64,000 bases of DNA, from NCBI RefSeq assembly GCF_020178975.1, contig NZ_JAHXBU010000047.1, positions 248,001-312,000 of the forward strand. Direction: 5' to 3'. Numbering within the stretch: the stretch's first letter is position 1; each line of letters opens with the position of its first letter. Origin of the DNA: Cesiribacter sp. SM1 (GTDB lineage: Bacteria; Bacteroidota; Bacteroidia; Cytophagales; Cyclobacteriaceae). Positions 36,072-45,742 of the stretch are shown here, in pieces. The notes beneath the pieces are model-generated. The model was given only the letters and a program-made list of their open reading frames with translations. It was not told the origin of the DNA and did not search any database. Both the position numbers and the translations under genes were made by a program.

Positions 36072-37379
36072 TTAGCGCATCATTAGCCATTTGCCAATGG
36101 TCTTGTAGTTAACCTTGGAGCCGTGCATCAGGATACCTATGCGGTAAATGCGGCCAGCCAGCCAGGTCATGAGCAGAAAGCCTAAAACCAGCAGCACCAT
36201 AGATGTTGCCAGCTCCCACATGGGTACACCAAAAGGCAGGCGCATCAGCATGACGGTAGGAGAGGTAAAAGGCACCATACTAAACCAGAATGCCGTGCTG
36301 CCATTAGGGTCTTTTAGTACCGCTGTAATGGCTACCACAAAGCCCAGCACCAGTGGCATAGACACGGGTGCCATAAACTGCTGTGTATCTGTTTCGCTGT
36401 CTGAGGCAGCACCAATGGCTGCAAACATGGCACCATACAGCAGGTAACCGCCTAAAAAGTAAAACAGGAAGCCTCCCACCATCAGGGGCACGTTCAGTGA
36501 GCCTAATTCACCGGAAGCCTGGGCTATTTTTACCTGGGTAGATGAAAAGTCTGCGCCTTCGGCAGAAGGCATCTGGTTAATCTGCGCGATAGATTCTGCA
36601 TCCAGTCCGATCATGGATAATCCAACACTATAGATCAGGGATGTCAGCACAATCCAGATAATAAACTGGGTGAGGCCAACGGCTGCAATACCAATGGTTT
36701 TGCCAATCATAAGCTGGGTGGGCTTTACCGAAGAAATGATCACCTCCACAATTCGGCTGGTTTTTTCCTCCAGCACACCCCGCATGATCTGCGCACCATA
36801 GATAAAGATGAACATATAGATCATGAAGGAAGCCAGGTAGCCGATTCCTGTATAAATACCGGTGTTGGCAGATTTTTCCTCTCCTCCGGCCAGGCTTATC
36901 TCATTCAGGTTAACATTGGTGCGCAGGGCATCCAGAGTGGCTTTATCGATCTGGGATTCTTCCAGTTTCATGTTCTCGATCTTCTGCTCCAGCACACGTT
37001 CTATTCTTTCTTTTAGCTCTATGCCTGCACTGCTTTCAGAATAAAAAGTAATGCCAGATGGGTTGTCAAGCTGCAAGTCCGGTATGTAGAGCAGTCCAAA
37101 GCTGCCATTTTGCTTGATACTGGTCTTGGCTTCGTTCAGTGTGGCATCGAGGTAATCGAAATGCAGCCCTTTTTCATCTTCGAAAGTACCTCTGAAAAGG
37201 CCGCTTTCATCTACCACAGTAATATTCTTTACTTCGTTGCTGTCTCTGGTAGCCAGCCAGATGGGTATGGCAAAAAGGGCGGCAAAGATTATCGGTCCAA
37301 GAATAGTCATGATGATGAATGACTTCTTGCGTACCCGGGTAAGGTACTCGCGTTTTATGATCAGGCCTGTCTTAGACAT
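36072..37379 (-). CDS. ABC-2 type exporter permease (NatB-like)
   Basis: 435 residues: one membrane segment near the start (IIMTILGPIIFAALFAI), a periplasmic domain of about 140 residues, then five to six membrane segments from about residue 180. EEKTSRIVEVIISSVKPTQLMIGK (with the EEK-R-EV pattern) is the mark of NatB/ABC-2 permeases. It overlaps the ATPase gene by 8 nt. Known relatives export sodium, antibiotics or peptides; the substrate here is unknown. Confidence 0.88.
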   Translation of the reverse strand: MSKTGLIIKREYLTRVRKKSFIIMTILGPIIFAALFAIPIWLATRDSNEVKNITVVDESGLFRGTFEDEKGLHFDYLDATLNEAKTSIKQNGSFGLLYIPDLQLDNPSGITFYSESSAGIELKERIERVLEQKIENMKLEESQIDKATLDALRTNVNLNEISLAGGEEKSANTGIYTGIGYLASFMIYMFIFIYGAQIMRGVLEEKTSRIVEVIISSVKPTQLMIGKTIGIAAVGLTQFIIWIVLTSLIYSVGLSMIGLDAESIAQINQMPSAEGADFSSTQVKIAQASGELGSLNVPLMVGGFLFYFLGGYLLYGAMFAAIGAASDSETDTQQFMAPVSMPLVLGFVVAITAVLKDPNGSTAFWFSMVPFTSPTVMLMRLPFGVPMWELATSMVLLVLGFLLMTWLAGRIYRIGILMHGSKVNYKTIGKWLMMR

Positions 37380-38307
37380 ATGCTACCTCCTTGTCCTCGT
37401 CTTTTACTTTTGATATGAAAATTTCATTGATGCTCGGGATTTTCTCCTCGAAGCGATGTACCTCCACAAGTGGCAGCAGGCGCTGCAGCAGGTAATTAGG
37501 GCTTTGTGCGCCAATTGCCCTGACAATGGTCTGGTAATAATTATCTTCCAGCAGTTTCTCCTGCAGTACTTCCACCTCGCCACCAAGACCAATCAGCGAT
37601 CCTTTATGTTCTACAATAAAGGTATTGCTCCGGTGCTGGTCTTTAATTTCCCGCTTGGTGCCATCCAGTATTTTCCGGCTTTTGTTGATGAGGGCAATAT
37701 GGTCGCAGAGTTCCTCTACCGATTCCATGCGGTGGGTAGAGAATATAATGCTGCTGCCACGTTCGCGCAATTGCATGATCTCATCTTTGATAAGGTTAGC
37801 ATTCACAGGATCGAATCCTGAAAAGGGCTCATCGAGTATGATTAGCTGTGGCTCGTGCATAACGGTAGCAATAAACTGCACCTTCTGGCCCATGCCTTTG
37901 CTAAGGTCTTCTATGGTTTTGCCGGCCCATTGGGTAAGGTTAAGCCTGTCGAGCCAGTGGCGTATGCGCTGGCGTGCTTCTTTTTCTTTAAGGCCTCTGA
38001 GCTGCGCCAGGTACATTAGCTGTTCGCCAACTTTCATTTTTTTATACAGGCCACGCTCTTCGGGCAGGTAGCCAATAATTCTGATATGTTCCTGGCTGAG
38101 TGGCTCACCATTGATGAATACCTCGCCCTCATCCTGCATCAGGATTTGAGTGATGATGCGTATAAGGGTGGTTTTTCCGGCTCCGTTAGGCCCCAGTAAA
38201 CCAAAGATGCTTCCTCGGGGCACTCTAAGACTTACATCCTGCAGAGCCGTGTGGGCGGCATAGCGTTTGGTAAGGCCATGTACTTCTAGTATATGATCGT
38301 TCTTCAT
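37372..38307 (-). CDS. ABC transporter ATP-binding protein (NatA-like)
   Basis: ATPase partner of the permease that follows. Walker A GPNGAGKT (39-46), the signature LSKGM (135-139) and Walker B LIILDEP (155-161) are complete, and the switch His lies in FSTHRM. The C-terminal part (about 225-311) is the extension with IGLGGEVEVL typical of drug- and NatA-type ATPases, often followed by a DUF4162-like region. Length 311. Operon of two genes ending at 36024. Confidence 0.93.
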   Translation of the reverse strand: MKNDHILEVHGLTKRYAAHTALQDVSLRVPRGSIFGLLGPNGAGKTTLIRIITQILMQDEGEVFINGEPLSQEHIRIIGYLPEERGLYKKMKVGEQLMYLAQLRGLKEKEARQRIRHWLDRLNLTQWAGKTIEDLSKGMGQKVQFIATVMHEPQLIILDEPFSGFDPVNANLIKDEIMQLRERGSSIIFSTHRMESVEELCDHIALINKSRKILDGTKREIKDQHRSNTFIVEHKGSLIGLGGEVEVLQEKLLEDNYYQTIVRAIGAQSPNYLLQRLLPLVEVHRFEEKIPSINEIFISKVKDEDKEVAYV

Positions 38308-38623
38308 AATATGGGGTTGGAACGTGCTTATCTAAAGTACAAATAAATACACTTAAAGCTTCATTATTTATGGGCAGTGGCACTTATTCCTGATTATCGG
38401 CTGGTAAATTATTAAAGGTTAAACGTTAGAGCAGCTTAGCAGGCAGTATAGAAGGAATTCCCGACTGCGACAGGAGCAACAGACTTTTGCCTCCGCAGTT
38501 CATTGCCTGCTCACATAGAGCCGCTGCGGGGAACGCAGGGCACAAAAGCGGGGTTAAGGTTGTGATGGGCAGGGTGTTTTTGTACCTTGCCTTAGAATAT
38601 TTTTAGAACTAAATTTTTAGAAC
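38308..38623. other. 316 nt intergenic region with nested inverted repeats
   Basis: No gene seen. Between 38439 and 38538 three pairings stand out: GCAGGCA (38439-38445) with TGCCTGC (38504-38510), inside it ACTGCG (38464-38469) with CGCAGT (38494-38499), and a separate CTGCG / CGCAG hairpin (38524-38528 with 38534-38538). This could be a structured RNA or a palindromic repeat. The FKBP gene promoter was not found with confidence; TACCTTG before the start is one base short of the -7 consensus. Confidence 0.35.
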
Positions 38624-39052
38624 ATGACGAAGGCTCAAAAAGGCGACCGTGTACGTGTGCATTACACAGGCCGTTTAAAAGATGGAAACGTATTTGACAG
38701 CTCAAAGGGCCGTGAGCCACTGGAGTTTCAGGTTGGCGGCGGTATGATGATTGCCGGTTTTGATAAAGCTGTTAACGGAATGGCTGTTGGCGACCAGAAG
38801 ACAGTTGAAATACCATCTGATGAAGCATATGGTGCCCGCAGGGAAGAAATGGTGATTGATGTGCCTCGCCAGCAGGTGCCTGAAGGTGTAAATCCGCAGG
38901 TAGGCCAGCAGCTGGCACTTAATAACGGCGGTCAGCAGGTGCCTGTAGTAGTGAAAGAAGTAACCGACGAGAAGATTGTACTGGATGCTAACCACCCACT
39001 GGCTGGTCAGGATCTGGTGTTCGATATTGAACTGGTAGATATTGGAAGCTAA
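38624..39052 (+). CDS. slyD: FKBP-type peptidyl-prolyl isomerase, SlyD-like
   Basis: Folding helper of 142 residues. The FKBP core (YTGRLKDGNVFDSS at about 14-27, PLEFQVGGG, MAVGDQKTVEIPSDEAYG) is interrupted at about 73-125 by an insert-in-flap domain (VIDVPRQQVPEG), the mark of SlyD-type chaperone isomerases. The His-rich nickel-binding tail of E. coli SlyD is missing, and the end is VFDIELVDIGS. No signal peptide, so cytoplasmic. Single gene. Confidence 0.9.
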   Translation: MTKAQKGDRVRVHYTGRLKDGNVFDSSKGREPLEFQVGGGMMIAGFDKAVNGMAVGDQKTVEIPSDEAYGARREEMVIDVPRQQVPEGVNPQVGQQLALNNGGQQVPVVVKEVTDEKIVLDANHPLAGQDLVFDIELVDIGS

Positions 39053-39077
39053 ATAAAAACGCTTTTCTCCAAGCTAT

Positions 39078-39110
39078 GCCGCATTTACTGAAAAGTAATG
39101 CGGCTTTTTA
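39078..39110 (+). terminator. terminator after slyD
   Basis: Stem GCCGCATT-TACT / AGTA-ATGCGGC (39078-39089 with 39094-39104, one bulged T), GAAA-type loop, T run. It overlaps the end of the convergent gene by a few bases. Confidence 0.8.
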
Positions 39111-39995
39111 TTTCTGCTGGGCAGCTGCAGCAGGGGGCATCATCAGGTAATGGTAAACTTCTCCTTTATTGAACACCCAGATGTCTCTTCCTTTTACCAG
39201 CAGGTGTTCGGGACTAGCCTCCACCAGTGGTATGCGCACCACTTCATGGGTTTTCAGATCCAGATAGCCAAGCTGGTTACGCTGCAGAAAGTAGAACCTG
39301 TCCTCATCGAGCGAAAGTGAATGTAAGCCTGGTAAATCGTGTGTTAGTTCGTAATTGCCCATGGCATCAAACACCAGGAAGCCTGTTGTGGGGCTGTAGA
39401 GATAAATTTTGCCTTTATGCTCGCGCAGGTAATTAAATTTCATCTGGCTGCTGCCGGCCACCAGGTTAAGCGGAATGGAAACTGCCAGTTCTCCACCCGG
39501 AAACTGTTGCTTTAACAGGCGCTGGCGGCTGCCATCTACCAGCCAGATGCCATTACCCTCGGCGGCGGCTACGGCATCAATAAAGCCGGCATTGTTGTCG
39601 GCACTTAAACGGTAGCTTCCCGACTGGGTAAGAAAACGGTCTACCCACAACAGCTGCTGGTTGGTCCTGTCGAACAGGAGTAACTGCAGGCCCGGCAGCG
39701 CCTCAAGGCTGCTGATGGAGAGCATCTCGTCCGGGCTAAAGCTGACCCCCTTCTGCCCCTTGCCATTGTACTGGATTACCTGCCCCTGCGGAGTGGCCAG
39801 GTACAGGTTGCCCTGTACATCCTGTGCTGTTGCCACCGCCTTGGGAACGGCAAAATTTCCTTTGAACAGCAGGGTTTGTGCCGGTGCCGGCAGCACTGCC
39901 ACGCACACCATTAGTGCAAGGGTGCAAAGGAACAGGTGATTATTGCGTTGCTTCAAAGGTTTTAAGCTCCAGTTTATGCCCGTTAAAAACGCCAT
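39108..39995 (-). CDS. secreted protein with beta-propeller-like repeats, function unknown
   Basis: 295 residues. After a basic start comes a hydrophobic stretch (about 21-36) and a likely signal cleavage near APAQT. The rest shows repeated short beta strands with NLYLATPQGQVIQY, WLVDGSRQRLL, KIYLYSPTTGFLVF and FYFLQRNQLGYLDL, a blade-like pattern of a beta-propeller; no named family recognised. The chosen ATG (39995) overlaps lpxH by 56 nt; a start at the ATG of residue 29 would lose the signal, so the overlap is probably real. The gene pair suggests an envelope role. Confidence 0.65.
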   Translation of the reverse strand: MAFLTGINWSLKPLKQRNNHLFLCTLALMVCVAVLPAPAQTLLFKGNFAVPKAVATAQDVQGNLYLATPQGQVIQYNGKGQKGVSFSPDEMLSISSLEALPGLQLLLFDRTNQQLLWVDRFLTQSGSYRLSADNNAGFIDAVAAAEGNGIWLVDGSRQRLLKQQFPGGELAVSIPLNLVAGSSQMKFNYLREHKGKIYLYSPTTGFLVFDAMGNYELTHDLPGLHSLSLDEDRFYFLQRNQLGYLDLKTHEVVRIPLVEASPEHLLVKGRDIWVFNKGEVYHYLMMPPAAAAQQK

Positions 39996-40722
39996 AGGTA
40001 TAATAATTGATCCACTCCCCCAGGTTTATGTAGTGGCTGTTTTCTGTTACCTCCAGATCCAGCGGCAGGTGCCGGTGCCCGAAAACGTAGTAATCGTGGT
40101 GCTCCTTTTCTTCCTTATATCTGCAGTAAGCCAGCAGCCATTCATCTTCGCCTAAAAACACCTCATCCTTGCCCTTATTCTTTGCCCGGCTCTTGTTCGA
40201 CCATAAGTTTGCCAGCGTAATACCTATATCAGGGTGTAACCAGCTGTAGAGCGAGTAGCTTAGGGGGCTTTGAAACACCTTTTTCATGATCTTGTACCGC
40301 TTATCACCCGGTCCAAGCCCATCGCCGTGGCCTATCAGAAAACGGCTGTTGCCAATGTTGATTGCCCTGGGATGGCGGTATACAGGTATTCCAAACTCAT
40401 CAGGGAAGTAATTTTTCATCCACATATCGTGGTTGCCGGTAAAGATGGTGAGCGGTATGCCGCTGTCACTAAGCTCTGCCAGCTTGCCCTGCAGGCGTAT
40501 GGCTCCCTTGGGTACTGCATGTTTATATTCAAACCAGAAGTCAAACAAATCGCCCATCAGGAAAACAGCAGCGGCATCCTGGCGGATGTGGTCCAGCCAG
40601 CGCACTATTTTTCGCTCGCGCTCGCGGCTTTTTTCCTTATTAGGGGCACCCAGGTGAAAATCAGAGGCAAAGTATACTTTCTTGCCGGCAGCTAATGTAA
40701 TAGGAGGTAGTTCTTTCGACAA
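39940..40722 (-). CDS. lpxH: UDP-2,3-diacylglucosamine diphosphatase family phosphoesterase
   Basis: Metallophosphoesterase that makes lipid X in lipid A synthesis. The five metal motifs are present: SDFHLGAPN (20-28), MGDLFDFW (56-63), GNHDMW (96-101), GHGDG and GHRHLP near the C-terminus. FEYKHAVPKG after the second motif is the LpxH/LpxH2-type segment. Length 260 is normal for Bacteroidetes. It overlaps the start of the propeller-like gene by 56 nt, so the two should be co-transcribed. Confidence 0.88.
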   Translation of the reverse strand: MSKELPPITLAAGKKVYFASDFHLGAPNKEKSRERERKIVRWLDHIRQDAAAVFLMGDLFDFWFEYKHAVPKGAIRLQGKLAELSDSGIPLTIFTGNHDMWMKNYFPDEFGIPVYRHPRAINIGNSRFLIGHGDGLGPGDKRYKIMKKVFQSPLSYSLYSWLHPDIGITLANLWSNKSRAKNKGKDEVFLGEDEWLLAYCRYKEEKEHHDYYVFGHRHLPLDLEVTENSHYINLGEWINYYTYGVFNGHKLELKTFEATQ

Positions 40723-40780
40723 AACGTTAGGGGCTGTAGTCTTTTTGCTTTACGAAATTAAATAAAAAGAAAGGGCATTA

Positions 40781-40812
40781 AAAAAACAGGCAGCCCTAAA
40801 GCTGCCTGTTTT
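40781..40812 (-). terminator. terminator after ftsH
   Basis: Perfect 12 bp stem AAAACAGGCAGC / GCTGCCTGTTTT (40783-40794 with 40801-40812), 6 nt loop; T run on the minus strand. Confidence 0.85.
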
Positions 40813-40825
40813 ATAAGTTATTAAG

Positions 40826-42889
40826 TTATAAGGAATCATTCTCACGCGAGCCATTAGGCGGAACATCTCCATCTGAGCCTACACGCTCCTCTACCGTAGT
40901 GGCATCTGGTGGCATGTTTTCTTTGGCCATCTCACCATTAGGCGTAATATACTGCTGATAGGTAGTTTGCTTATCGAACGGACGCTTGCCAATAAGCCGC
41001 TCCAGATCATACTGATAAATGATCTCTTTCTTGAGCAGCTCCTGGGCAATGATCTCAAGCTTATCACGCTTACTCAACAGCAACTGTTTTACAGCCACAT
41101 AAGCTTTCTCGATAATGTACTTAACCTCCTCGTCAATAATCTTGGCGGTGGCTTCGGAATAAGGCTTATTGAAGTTGTATTCGCTTTGTTTGGCATCGTA
41201 GAAAGATACGTTTCCGATCTTATCGTTCATGCCATATACCGAAACAATGCTGTAAGCCATTTTGGTAACACGCTCCAGGTCGCTAAGGGCACCGGTGCTG
41301 ATCTTCTCAAATACGATGTCTTCGGCGGCACGGCCACCCAGGGTCATACACATTTCGTCGAACAGCTGCTCGGTCTGGTACAGGAACTGCTCCTTAGGCA
41401 GGTACTGCGCATAACCAAGTGCGGCAACACCACGGGGCACTATACTTACCTTTACCAACGGATCGGCATGCTCCAGGAACCAGCCTGCAACAGCGTGACC
41501 GGCCTCGTGGTAGGCAACAATTTTCTTTTCTTCCGGAGAAATAATCTTGTTCTTTTTCTCCAGGCCACCAATTACCCTATCCACAGCATCCTGAAAGTCC
41601 TGCATATCCACTGCTTTTTTATCGCGGCGGGCAGCAATCAGGGCTGCTTCGTTGCAGACGTTGGCAATTTCTGCACCGGCAAAACCTGGGGTTTGCGCCG
41701 ATAGTTTCTTCGGATCTACTTCAGAAGAAAGCTTGATAGGCTTCAGGTGTACTTTAAAGATAGCCTCACGACCTACAATATCTGGCTTGTCAATGCTGAT
41801 CTGGCGGTCGAAACGGCCGGGACGCAGCAGGGCAGAGTCAAGAATATCCGGACGGTTGGTGGCAGCCAGGATAATAACGCCGGAGTCGGTAGCAAAACCA
41901 TCCATCTCTACCAGCAGGGAGTTCAGGGTGTTTTCGCGCTCGTCGTTAGAGCCAGGCATGGCACCACGGCCACGGCTGCGGCCAATGGCATCAATCTCAT
42001 CAATAAAGATAATACAGGGCGCTTTTTCTTTTGCCTGCTTAAACAGGTCGCGCACACGGGCGGCACCCACACCTACAAACATTTCCACAAAGTCGGAGCC
42101 CGACAGGGAGAAGAAAGGTACGCCAGCCTCGCCGGCTACGGCTTTGGCCAAAAGTGTTTTACCGGTACCGGGAGGGCCTACCAGCAGTGCGCCTTTTGGT
42201 ATTTTACCACCCAGCTTGGTGAATTTGCCCGGGTTTTTCAGGAATTCAACAATCTCGCGGATTTCTTCCTTGGCTTCGTCCAGGCCGGCAACATCGTTAA
42301 ATGTTATCTTTACCTTGTTTTCAGCATCAAAAAGTGCTGCTTTCGATTTGCCAATGTTAAAGATCTGTCCGCCGGGTCCGCCGGTGCCTGTCATGCGGCG
42401 CATCAGGAACCAGAAACCAAACAGGATCAGGAACAGAAAACCCCAGCTGGTAATCAGGCTGGTGAGGTCTGAGCGTTCTTCTGCTTCCAGTGCAATCTGC
42501 TGTTCCCTGGGTAGCTGGTCCATCAGCTCCCGGTATTCCTGTGCGAACACCTCTTCGCTAATAATTTTTAAGCGGTAGTGAGGTCCCTGTGAGGCGGTAA
42601 ACATTTTGCGGTCCTGCAATCTGTTCTGGTTTTCAGGATCGTTAATCGCTTCAGGGGTAAGAGTAATTTCAACCAGGTCCTGCCCCTTAATGAGGGTAAC
42701 CTGCTTCACCTTTCCTTCTCTGAGAAGCTCCTCAAATCGAAGGTAATTTATGGGTTCTGTAGAACTGCTTTTACTAAGCCACAGTACCCCAAAGATCAAT
42801 ATCAGCAGGGCTACAATAATGTAAGCCTGATAATTGTTCCGCTGGGGAGGCTTGGGTATAAGGTTCTTACGGTTCGGTTTTTCTGCCAT
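40826..42889 (-). CDS. ftsH: ATP-dependent zinc metalloprotease FtsH
   Basis: Membrane AAA+ protease that degrades damaged or short-lived membrane and cytosolic proteins. Two membrane segments (about 20-40 and 145-163) flank a periplasmic domain; GPPGTGKT at 238-245, [12 protein letters not shown] and the second region of homology follow; the zinc site HEAGH is at 461-465. The C-terminal 60 residues are hydrophilic and acidic. Length 687 is normal. It follows rsfS after 75 nt, with its own -7 element in the gap. Confidence 0.97.
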   Translation of the reverse strand: MAEKPNRKNLIPKPPQRNNYQAYIIVALLILIFGVLWLSKSSSTEPINYLRFEELLREGKVKQVTLIKGQDLVEITLTPEAINDPENQNRLQDRKMFTASQGPHYRLKIISEEVFAQEYRELMDQLPREQQIALEAEERSDLTSLITSWGFLFLILFGFWFLMRRMTGTGGPGGQIFNIGKSKAALFDAENKVKITFNDVAGLDEAKEEIREIVEFLKNPGKFTKLGGKIPKGALLVGPPGTGKTLLAKAVAGEAGVPFFSLSGSDFVEMFVGVGAARVRDLFKQAKEKAPCIIFIDEIDAIGRSRGRGAMPGSNDERENTLNSLLVEMDGFATDSGVIILAATNRPDILDSALLRPGRFDRQISIDKPDIVGREAIFKVHLKPIKLSSEVDPKKLSAQTPGFAGAEIANVCNEAALIAARRDKKAVDMQDFQDAVDRVIGGLEKKNKIISPEEKKIVAYHEAGHAVAGWFLEHADPLVKVSIVPRGVAALGYAQYLPKEQFLYQTEQLFDEMCMTLGGRAAEDIVFEKISTGALSDLERVTKMAYSIVSVYGMNDKIGNVSFYDAKQSEYNFNKPYSEATAKIIDEEVKYIIEKAYVAVKQLLLSKRDKLEIIAQELLKKEIIYQYDLERLIGKRPFDKQTTYQQYITPNGEMAKENMPPDATTVEERVGSDGDVPPNGSRENDSL

Positions 42890-42912
42890 TCGTTCTATTC
42901 AAAAAGGGATAT

Positions 42913-42940
42913 CAAATGTATAAACAATAAAAGGCCACAA
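42913..42940 (-). promoter_or_regulatory. predicted promoter of ftsH
   Basis: Minus strand: TTG at 42938-42940, 17 nt spacer, TACATTTG at 42913-42920 (full -7 match), 23 nt before the ATG. It would let ftsH be expressed apart from rsfS. Confidence 0.5.
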
Positions 42941-42964
42941 TAAAGTTAGCCTTTGTAACAGTAT

Positions 42965-43339
42965 TTATGCTTCTGTTTCTGAGGAAACATGAACAATTTC
43001 TGCATCACCCCATAGTTCTTCAAGCGCAAAAAAATCGCGCCTGTCTTTTTTGAAAACGTGGGCTACAACATCAACATAGTCCAGAAGCACCCATTCCTTT
43101 TGCTGGCGACCTTCGCGGTGCCAGGGGTCCTGCTTCACTTCTTTATAAACAACTTCCTCTATGGAATCGCTGATGGCATCAAGTTGTGTGTCGGAATTAC
43201 CCGTGCAGATTATAAAGTAATCAGCTACAGCATTTTTTACTTTAGTAAGGTTCAGAACCACTATGTCAGAAGCTTTTTTCTCCTGCATGCCAGCGACAAT
43301 CAAATTGGCCAATTGTTCTGAATTCGTTTTTTCTTCCAT
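42965..43339 (-). CDS. rsfS: ribosomal silencing factor RsfS
   Basis: Binds L14 and stops the two ribosomal subunits from joining when nutrients are short. The 124 residues match the family: DIVVLNLTKVKNAVADYFII near 20-40, CTGNSDTQ and EWVLLDYVDVVAHVF. It precedes ftsH on the same strand and is divergent from birA with about 40 nt between the starts. Confidence 0.95.
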   Translation of the reverse strand: MEEKTNSEQLANLIVAGMQEKKASDIVVLNLTKVKNAVADYFIICTGNSDTQLDAISDSIEEVVYKEVKQDPWHREGRQQKEWVLLDYVDVVAHVFKKDRRDFFALEELWGDAEIVHVSSETEA

Positions 43340-43377
43340 TCTTGCTCTTTAAATTGCTCCTCAAATTAAATAAATCC

Positions 43378-44145
43378 TTGTATAATTCTCCGGCAAACAC
43401 GCTATTTATTGGTAGTAAGCTTATTTATCTGCCAGAATGTCACTCTACTAATACAACAGCTTTGCAGTTGTTGCAGCAGGAGAGCCTGCCGGAGGGTACT
43501 GTTATCATCACTGATCGTCAGCTAGCTGGCCGTGGACAGCGCGGAAACAGCTGGGAGGCAGTTTCTGGCCAAAACCTTACCTTTTCAATGGTACTGCGGC
43601 CACGGTTTTTGCCTATACAGGATCAATTTCTACTTAATATCAGCATATCTCTTGCCATTTCTGATTTCCTGACAGATTTGCAGCTATCCGGGGCCGCAAT
43701 TAAGTGGCCAAACGATCTCTACGCAGGATCGAAAAAGCTGGGGGGTATTCTGATAGAAAGCTCCTTGAAAAACGCTCAATTGGAGTGGAGTGTTATAGGG
43801 ATTGGCATAAATGTGAATCAAAAAGAATTTTCGGTGCCAACGGCTACCTCCCTGGCCTTGGAACTTGGCTGCGATCACAGCCTGCAACAGTTGCTGGACC
43901 AGCTTTTAAAGGCACTGGAGGTACGTTACCTGCAGTTGATGAAGCAGAAGAAAACTCAGGAGCTGCGCAGGGAGTACCTGGAGCGCATGTACTGGCTGGG
44001 CGAATGGCACCTTTTTGAAACAGAAGGCAAACAGTTTACAGGAAAAATTGTGGGTATAGACCCCAGGGGCAAGCTGGCGGTGCTCCATCAGCAGGAGGAG
44101 CAGCTCCACTACTACGGCATACAACAGATCCGGTACCTGGCGTAA
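43378..44145 (+). CDS. birA: biotin-[acetyl-CoA-carboxylase] ligase
   Basis: Activates biotin as biotinyl-5'-AMP and attaches it to the carrier protein of acetyl-CoA carboxylase. GRGQRGNSW (51-59 with the chosen start) is the biotinyl-AMP loop, KWPNDLY near 109 has the key Lys, and GGILIE and IGIGINVN follow. There is no N-terminal helix-turn-helix, so it is a group I ligase and not a repressor. No ATG exists near the start: TTG 43378 gives MYNSPANTLFIGSKLIYLPE, a typical start; TTG 43342 or 43354 would add 8 to 12 residues. Confidence 0.92.
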   Translation: MYNSPANTLFIGSKLIYLPECHSTNTTALQLLQQESLPEGTVIITDRQLAGRGQRGNSWEAVSGQNLTFSMVLRPRFLPIQDQFLLNISISLAISDFLTDLQLSGAAIKWPNDLYAGSKKLGGILIESSLKNAQLEWSVIGIGINVNQKEFSVPTATSLALELGCDHSLQQLLDQLLKALEVRYLQLMKQKKTQELRREYLERMYWLGEWHLFETEGKQFTGKIVGIDPRGKLAVLHQQEEQLHYYGIQQIRYLA

Positions 44146-44305
44146 GGCCGGGAAAGTTGTTAAAGCTTCAGCTGCTTATCTTCCTTAATTTTTGCACATA
44201 ATGGGTTGAGTTACTGTGTGCTAAATCATTTTTGGCTTTTATTGGTTAAGCATTTGGCAGGTATGCAGGCCTGGCTGTGACCACTTTGCTAAGTTTGTGG
44301 CAGGG

Positions 44306-44336
44306 CTGGTAAGTAGCACGAAATTTTGTACTTTTG
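44306..44336 (+). promoter_or_regulatory. predicted promoter of ahcY
   Basis: CTG at 44306-44308, 20 nt spacer, TACTTTTG at 44329-44336 (full -7 match), 28 nt before the ATG. The leader is too short for a riboswitch. Confidence 0.55.
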
Positions 44337-44364
44337 GAAAAGTTTATGTTTAGTTTAGATTGAT

Positions 44365-45672
44365 ATGCTCAAAGAGACAGAAAATTACAAGGTAAAGGAT
44401 ATTACACTGGCCGACTGGGGCCGTAAGGAAATCCGTTTGGCAGAGGCAGAAATGCCTGGTCTGATGGCGATTCGTGAAGAATATGGCCCTTCTAAACCAT
44501 TGAAAGGTGCCCGTATTGCCGGTTGCCTGCACATGACGATCCAGACTGCCGTGCTCATCGAAACACTGGTGGAACTGGGTGCCGATGTTACCTGGAGCAG
44601 CTGCAATATTTTTTCTACCCAGGACCACGCTGCCGCAGCCATTGCCGCCGCTGGTATACCTGTGTTTGCCTGGAAAGGCATGACCGAAGAAGAATTTGAC
44701 TGGTGTATTGAGCAGACGCTGTTTGCCTTTGAAGGCGGCAAGCCACTGAACATGATACTTGATGATGGCGGCGACCTTACCAACATGGTGCTTGACCGCT
44801 ATCCTGAACTGGTAAAAGAAATTCGTGGTATCTCTGAAGAAACCACCACAGGTGTGCTTCGCCTTTATGAGCGTATGCGCAAAGGCACGCTGCCGCTGCC
44901 TGCCATTAACATCAACGATTCGGTTACCAAATCGAAATTCGATAACAAATACGGTTGCAAAGAATCTCTGGTAGATGCCATTCGCCGTGCTACCGATGTG
45001 ATGATGGCTGGTAAAGTAGCCATTGTGGCAGGTTATGGAGATGTGGGCAAAGGTTCTGCGGCCTCTTTGCGTGGTGCCGGTGTGCGTGTTATCGTTACGG
45101 AAATTGACCCAATATGCGCCCTGCAGGCAGCCATGGATGGCTTTGAGGTGAAGAAAATGGCTAATGCCGTTCACCGTGCTGATATTATAGTTACAGCTAC
45201 CGGTAACAAGAACATAGTAACGGGCGAGCATTTCAAGAAAATGAAAGACAAAGCCATTGTTTGTAACATTGGCCACTTTGATAATGAAATTGATGTTGCC
45301 TGGCTGAAAAAGAACTATGGCAGCACACGCATAACAGTTAAGCCGCAGGTTGACATTTACAATGTTGACGGCAACGACATTATTCTGCTGGCCGAAGGCC
45401 GCCTGGTAAACCTTGGCTGCGCCACTGGCCACCCCAGCTTTGTAATGTCTAACTCTTTTTCTAACCAGACACTGGCACAGTTAGAGTTGTGGACCAACAA
45501 TGGACAGTATGAAAATGCTGTTTACACCCTGCCTAAACACCTGGATGAGAAAGTAGCTGCCCTGCACCTGGAAAAAATTGGTGTGGAACTGGAGGAGCTT
45601 ACTACGGAGCAGGCCGAGTATATCGGTGTGCCGGTAGAAGGTCCATTCAAAGCAGATTACTATCGTTATTAA
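44365..45672 (+). CDS. ahcY: adenosylhomocysteinase
   Basis: Splits S-adenosylhomocysteine to adenosine and homocysteine, recycling methyl-donor products; tightly bound [16 protein letters not shown] near 54, the NAD loop [17 protein letters not shown] near 214-228 and GHFDNEID follow the family; the C-terminus KADYYRY is diagnostic. At 435 residues it is the form without the 40-residue insert seen in some bacteria. Single gene ending at a strong terminator. Confidence 0.98.
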   Translation: MLKETENYKVKDITLADWGRKEIRLAEAEMPGLMAIREEYGPSKPLKGARIAGCLHMTIQTAVLIETLVELGADVTWSSCNIFSTQDHAAAAIAAAGIPVFAWKGMTEEEFDWCIEQTLFAFEGGKPLNMILDDGGDLTNMVLDRYPELVKEIRGISEETTTGVLRLYERMRKGTLPLPAININDSVTKSKFDNKYGCKESLVDAIRRATDVMMAGKVAIVAGYGDVGKGSAASLRGAGVRVIVTEIDPICALQAAMDGFEVKKMANAVHRADIIVTATGNKNIVTGEHFKKMKDKAIVCNIGHFDNEIDVAWLKKNYGSTRITVKPQVDIYNVDGNDIILLAEGRLVNLGCATGHPSFVMSNSFSNQTLAQLELWTNNGQYENAVYTLPKHLDEKVAALHLEKIGVELEELTTEQAEYIGVPVEGPFKADYYRY

Positions 45673-45698
45673 TCTTAAGTAAAGATTGTTTATTTTGT

Positions 45699-45737
45699 AA
45701 GCCTTCTGCCAGTCTGTGGCAGAAGGCTTCTTTTTTT
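45699..45737 (+). terminator. intrinsic terminator after ahcY
   Basis: Perfect 13 bp stem AAGCCTTCTGCCA / TGGCAGAAGGCTT (45699-45711 with 45717-45729), 5 nt loop, seven T. A GTG inside it (45716) is not a credible start for the next gene. Confidence 0.9.
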
Positions 45738-45742
45738 ACAAT

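Noticed and set aside
41652-42578. Open frames on the plus strand opposite ftsH
   Set aside because: ftsH is conserved throughout this part, and the opposite products are low-complexity Ser/Arg/Pro sequence.
44146-44364. SAH riboswitch before ahcY
   Set aside because: The predicted transcription start leaves only about 20 nt of leader, and no SAH-aptamer pattern is seen.
44350-45432. Long open frame (360 codons) on the minus strand inside ahcY
   Set aside because: Opposite a fully conserved enzyme; the product is His/Asn/Phe-rich without domain features.
45716-45742. GTG start for the GT-D gene
   Set aside because: The codon is inside the ahcY terminator hairpin; ATG 45743 gives a natural start.
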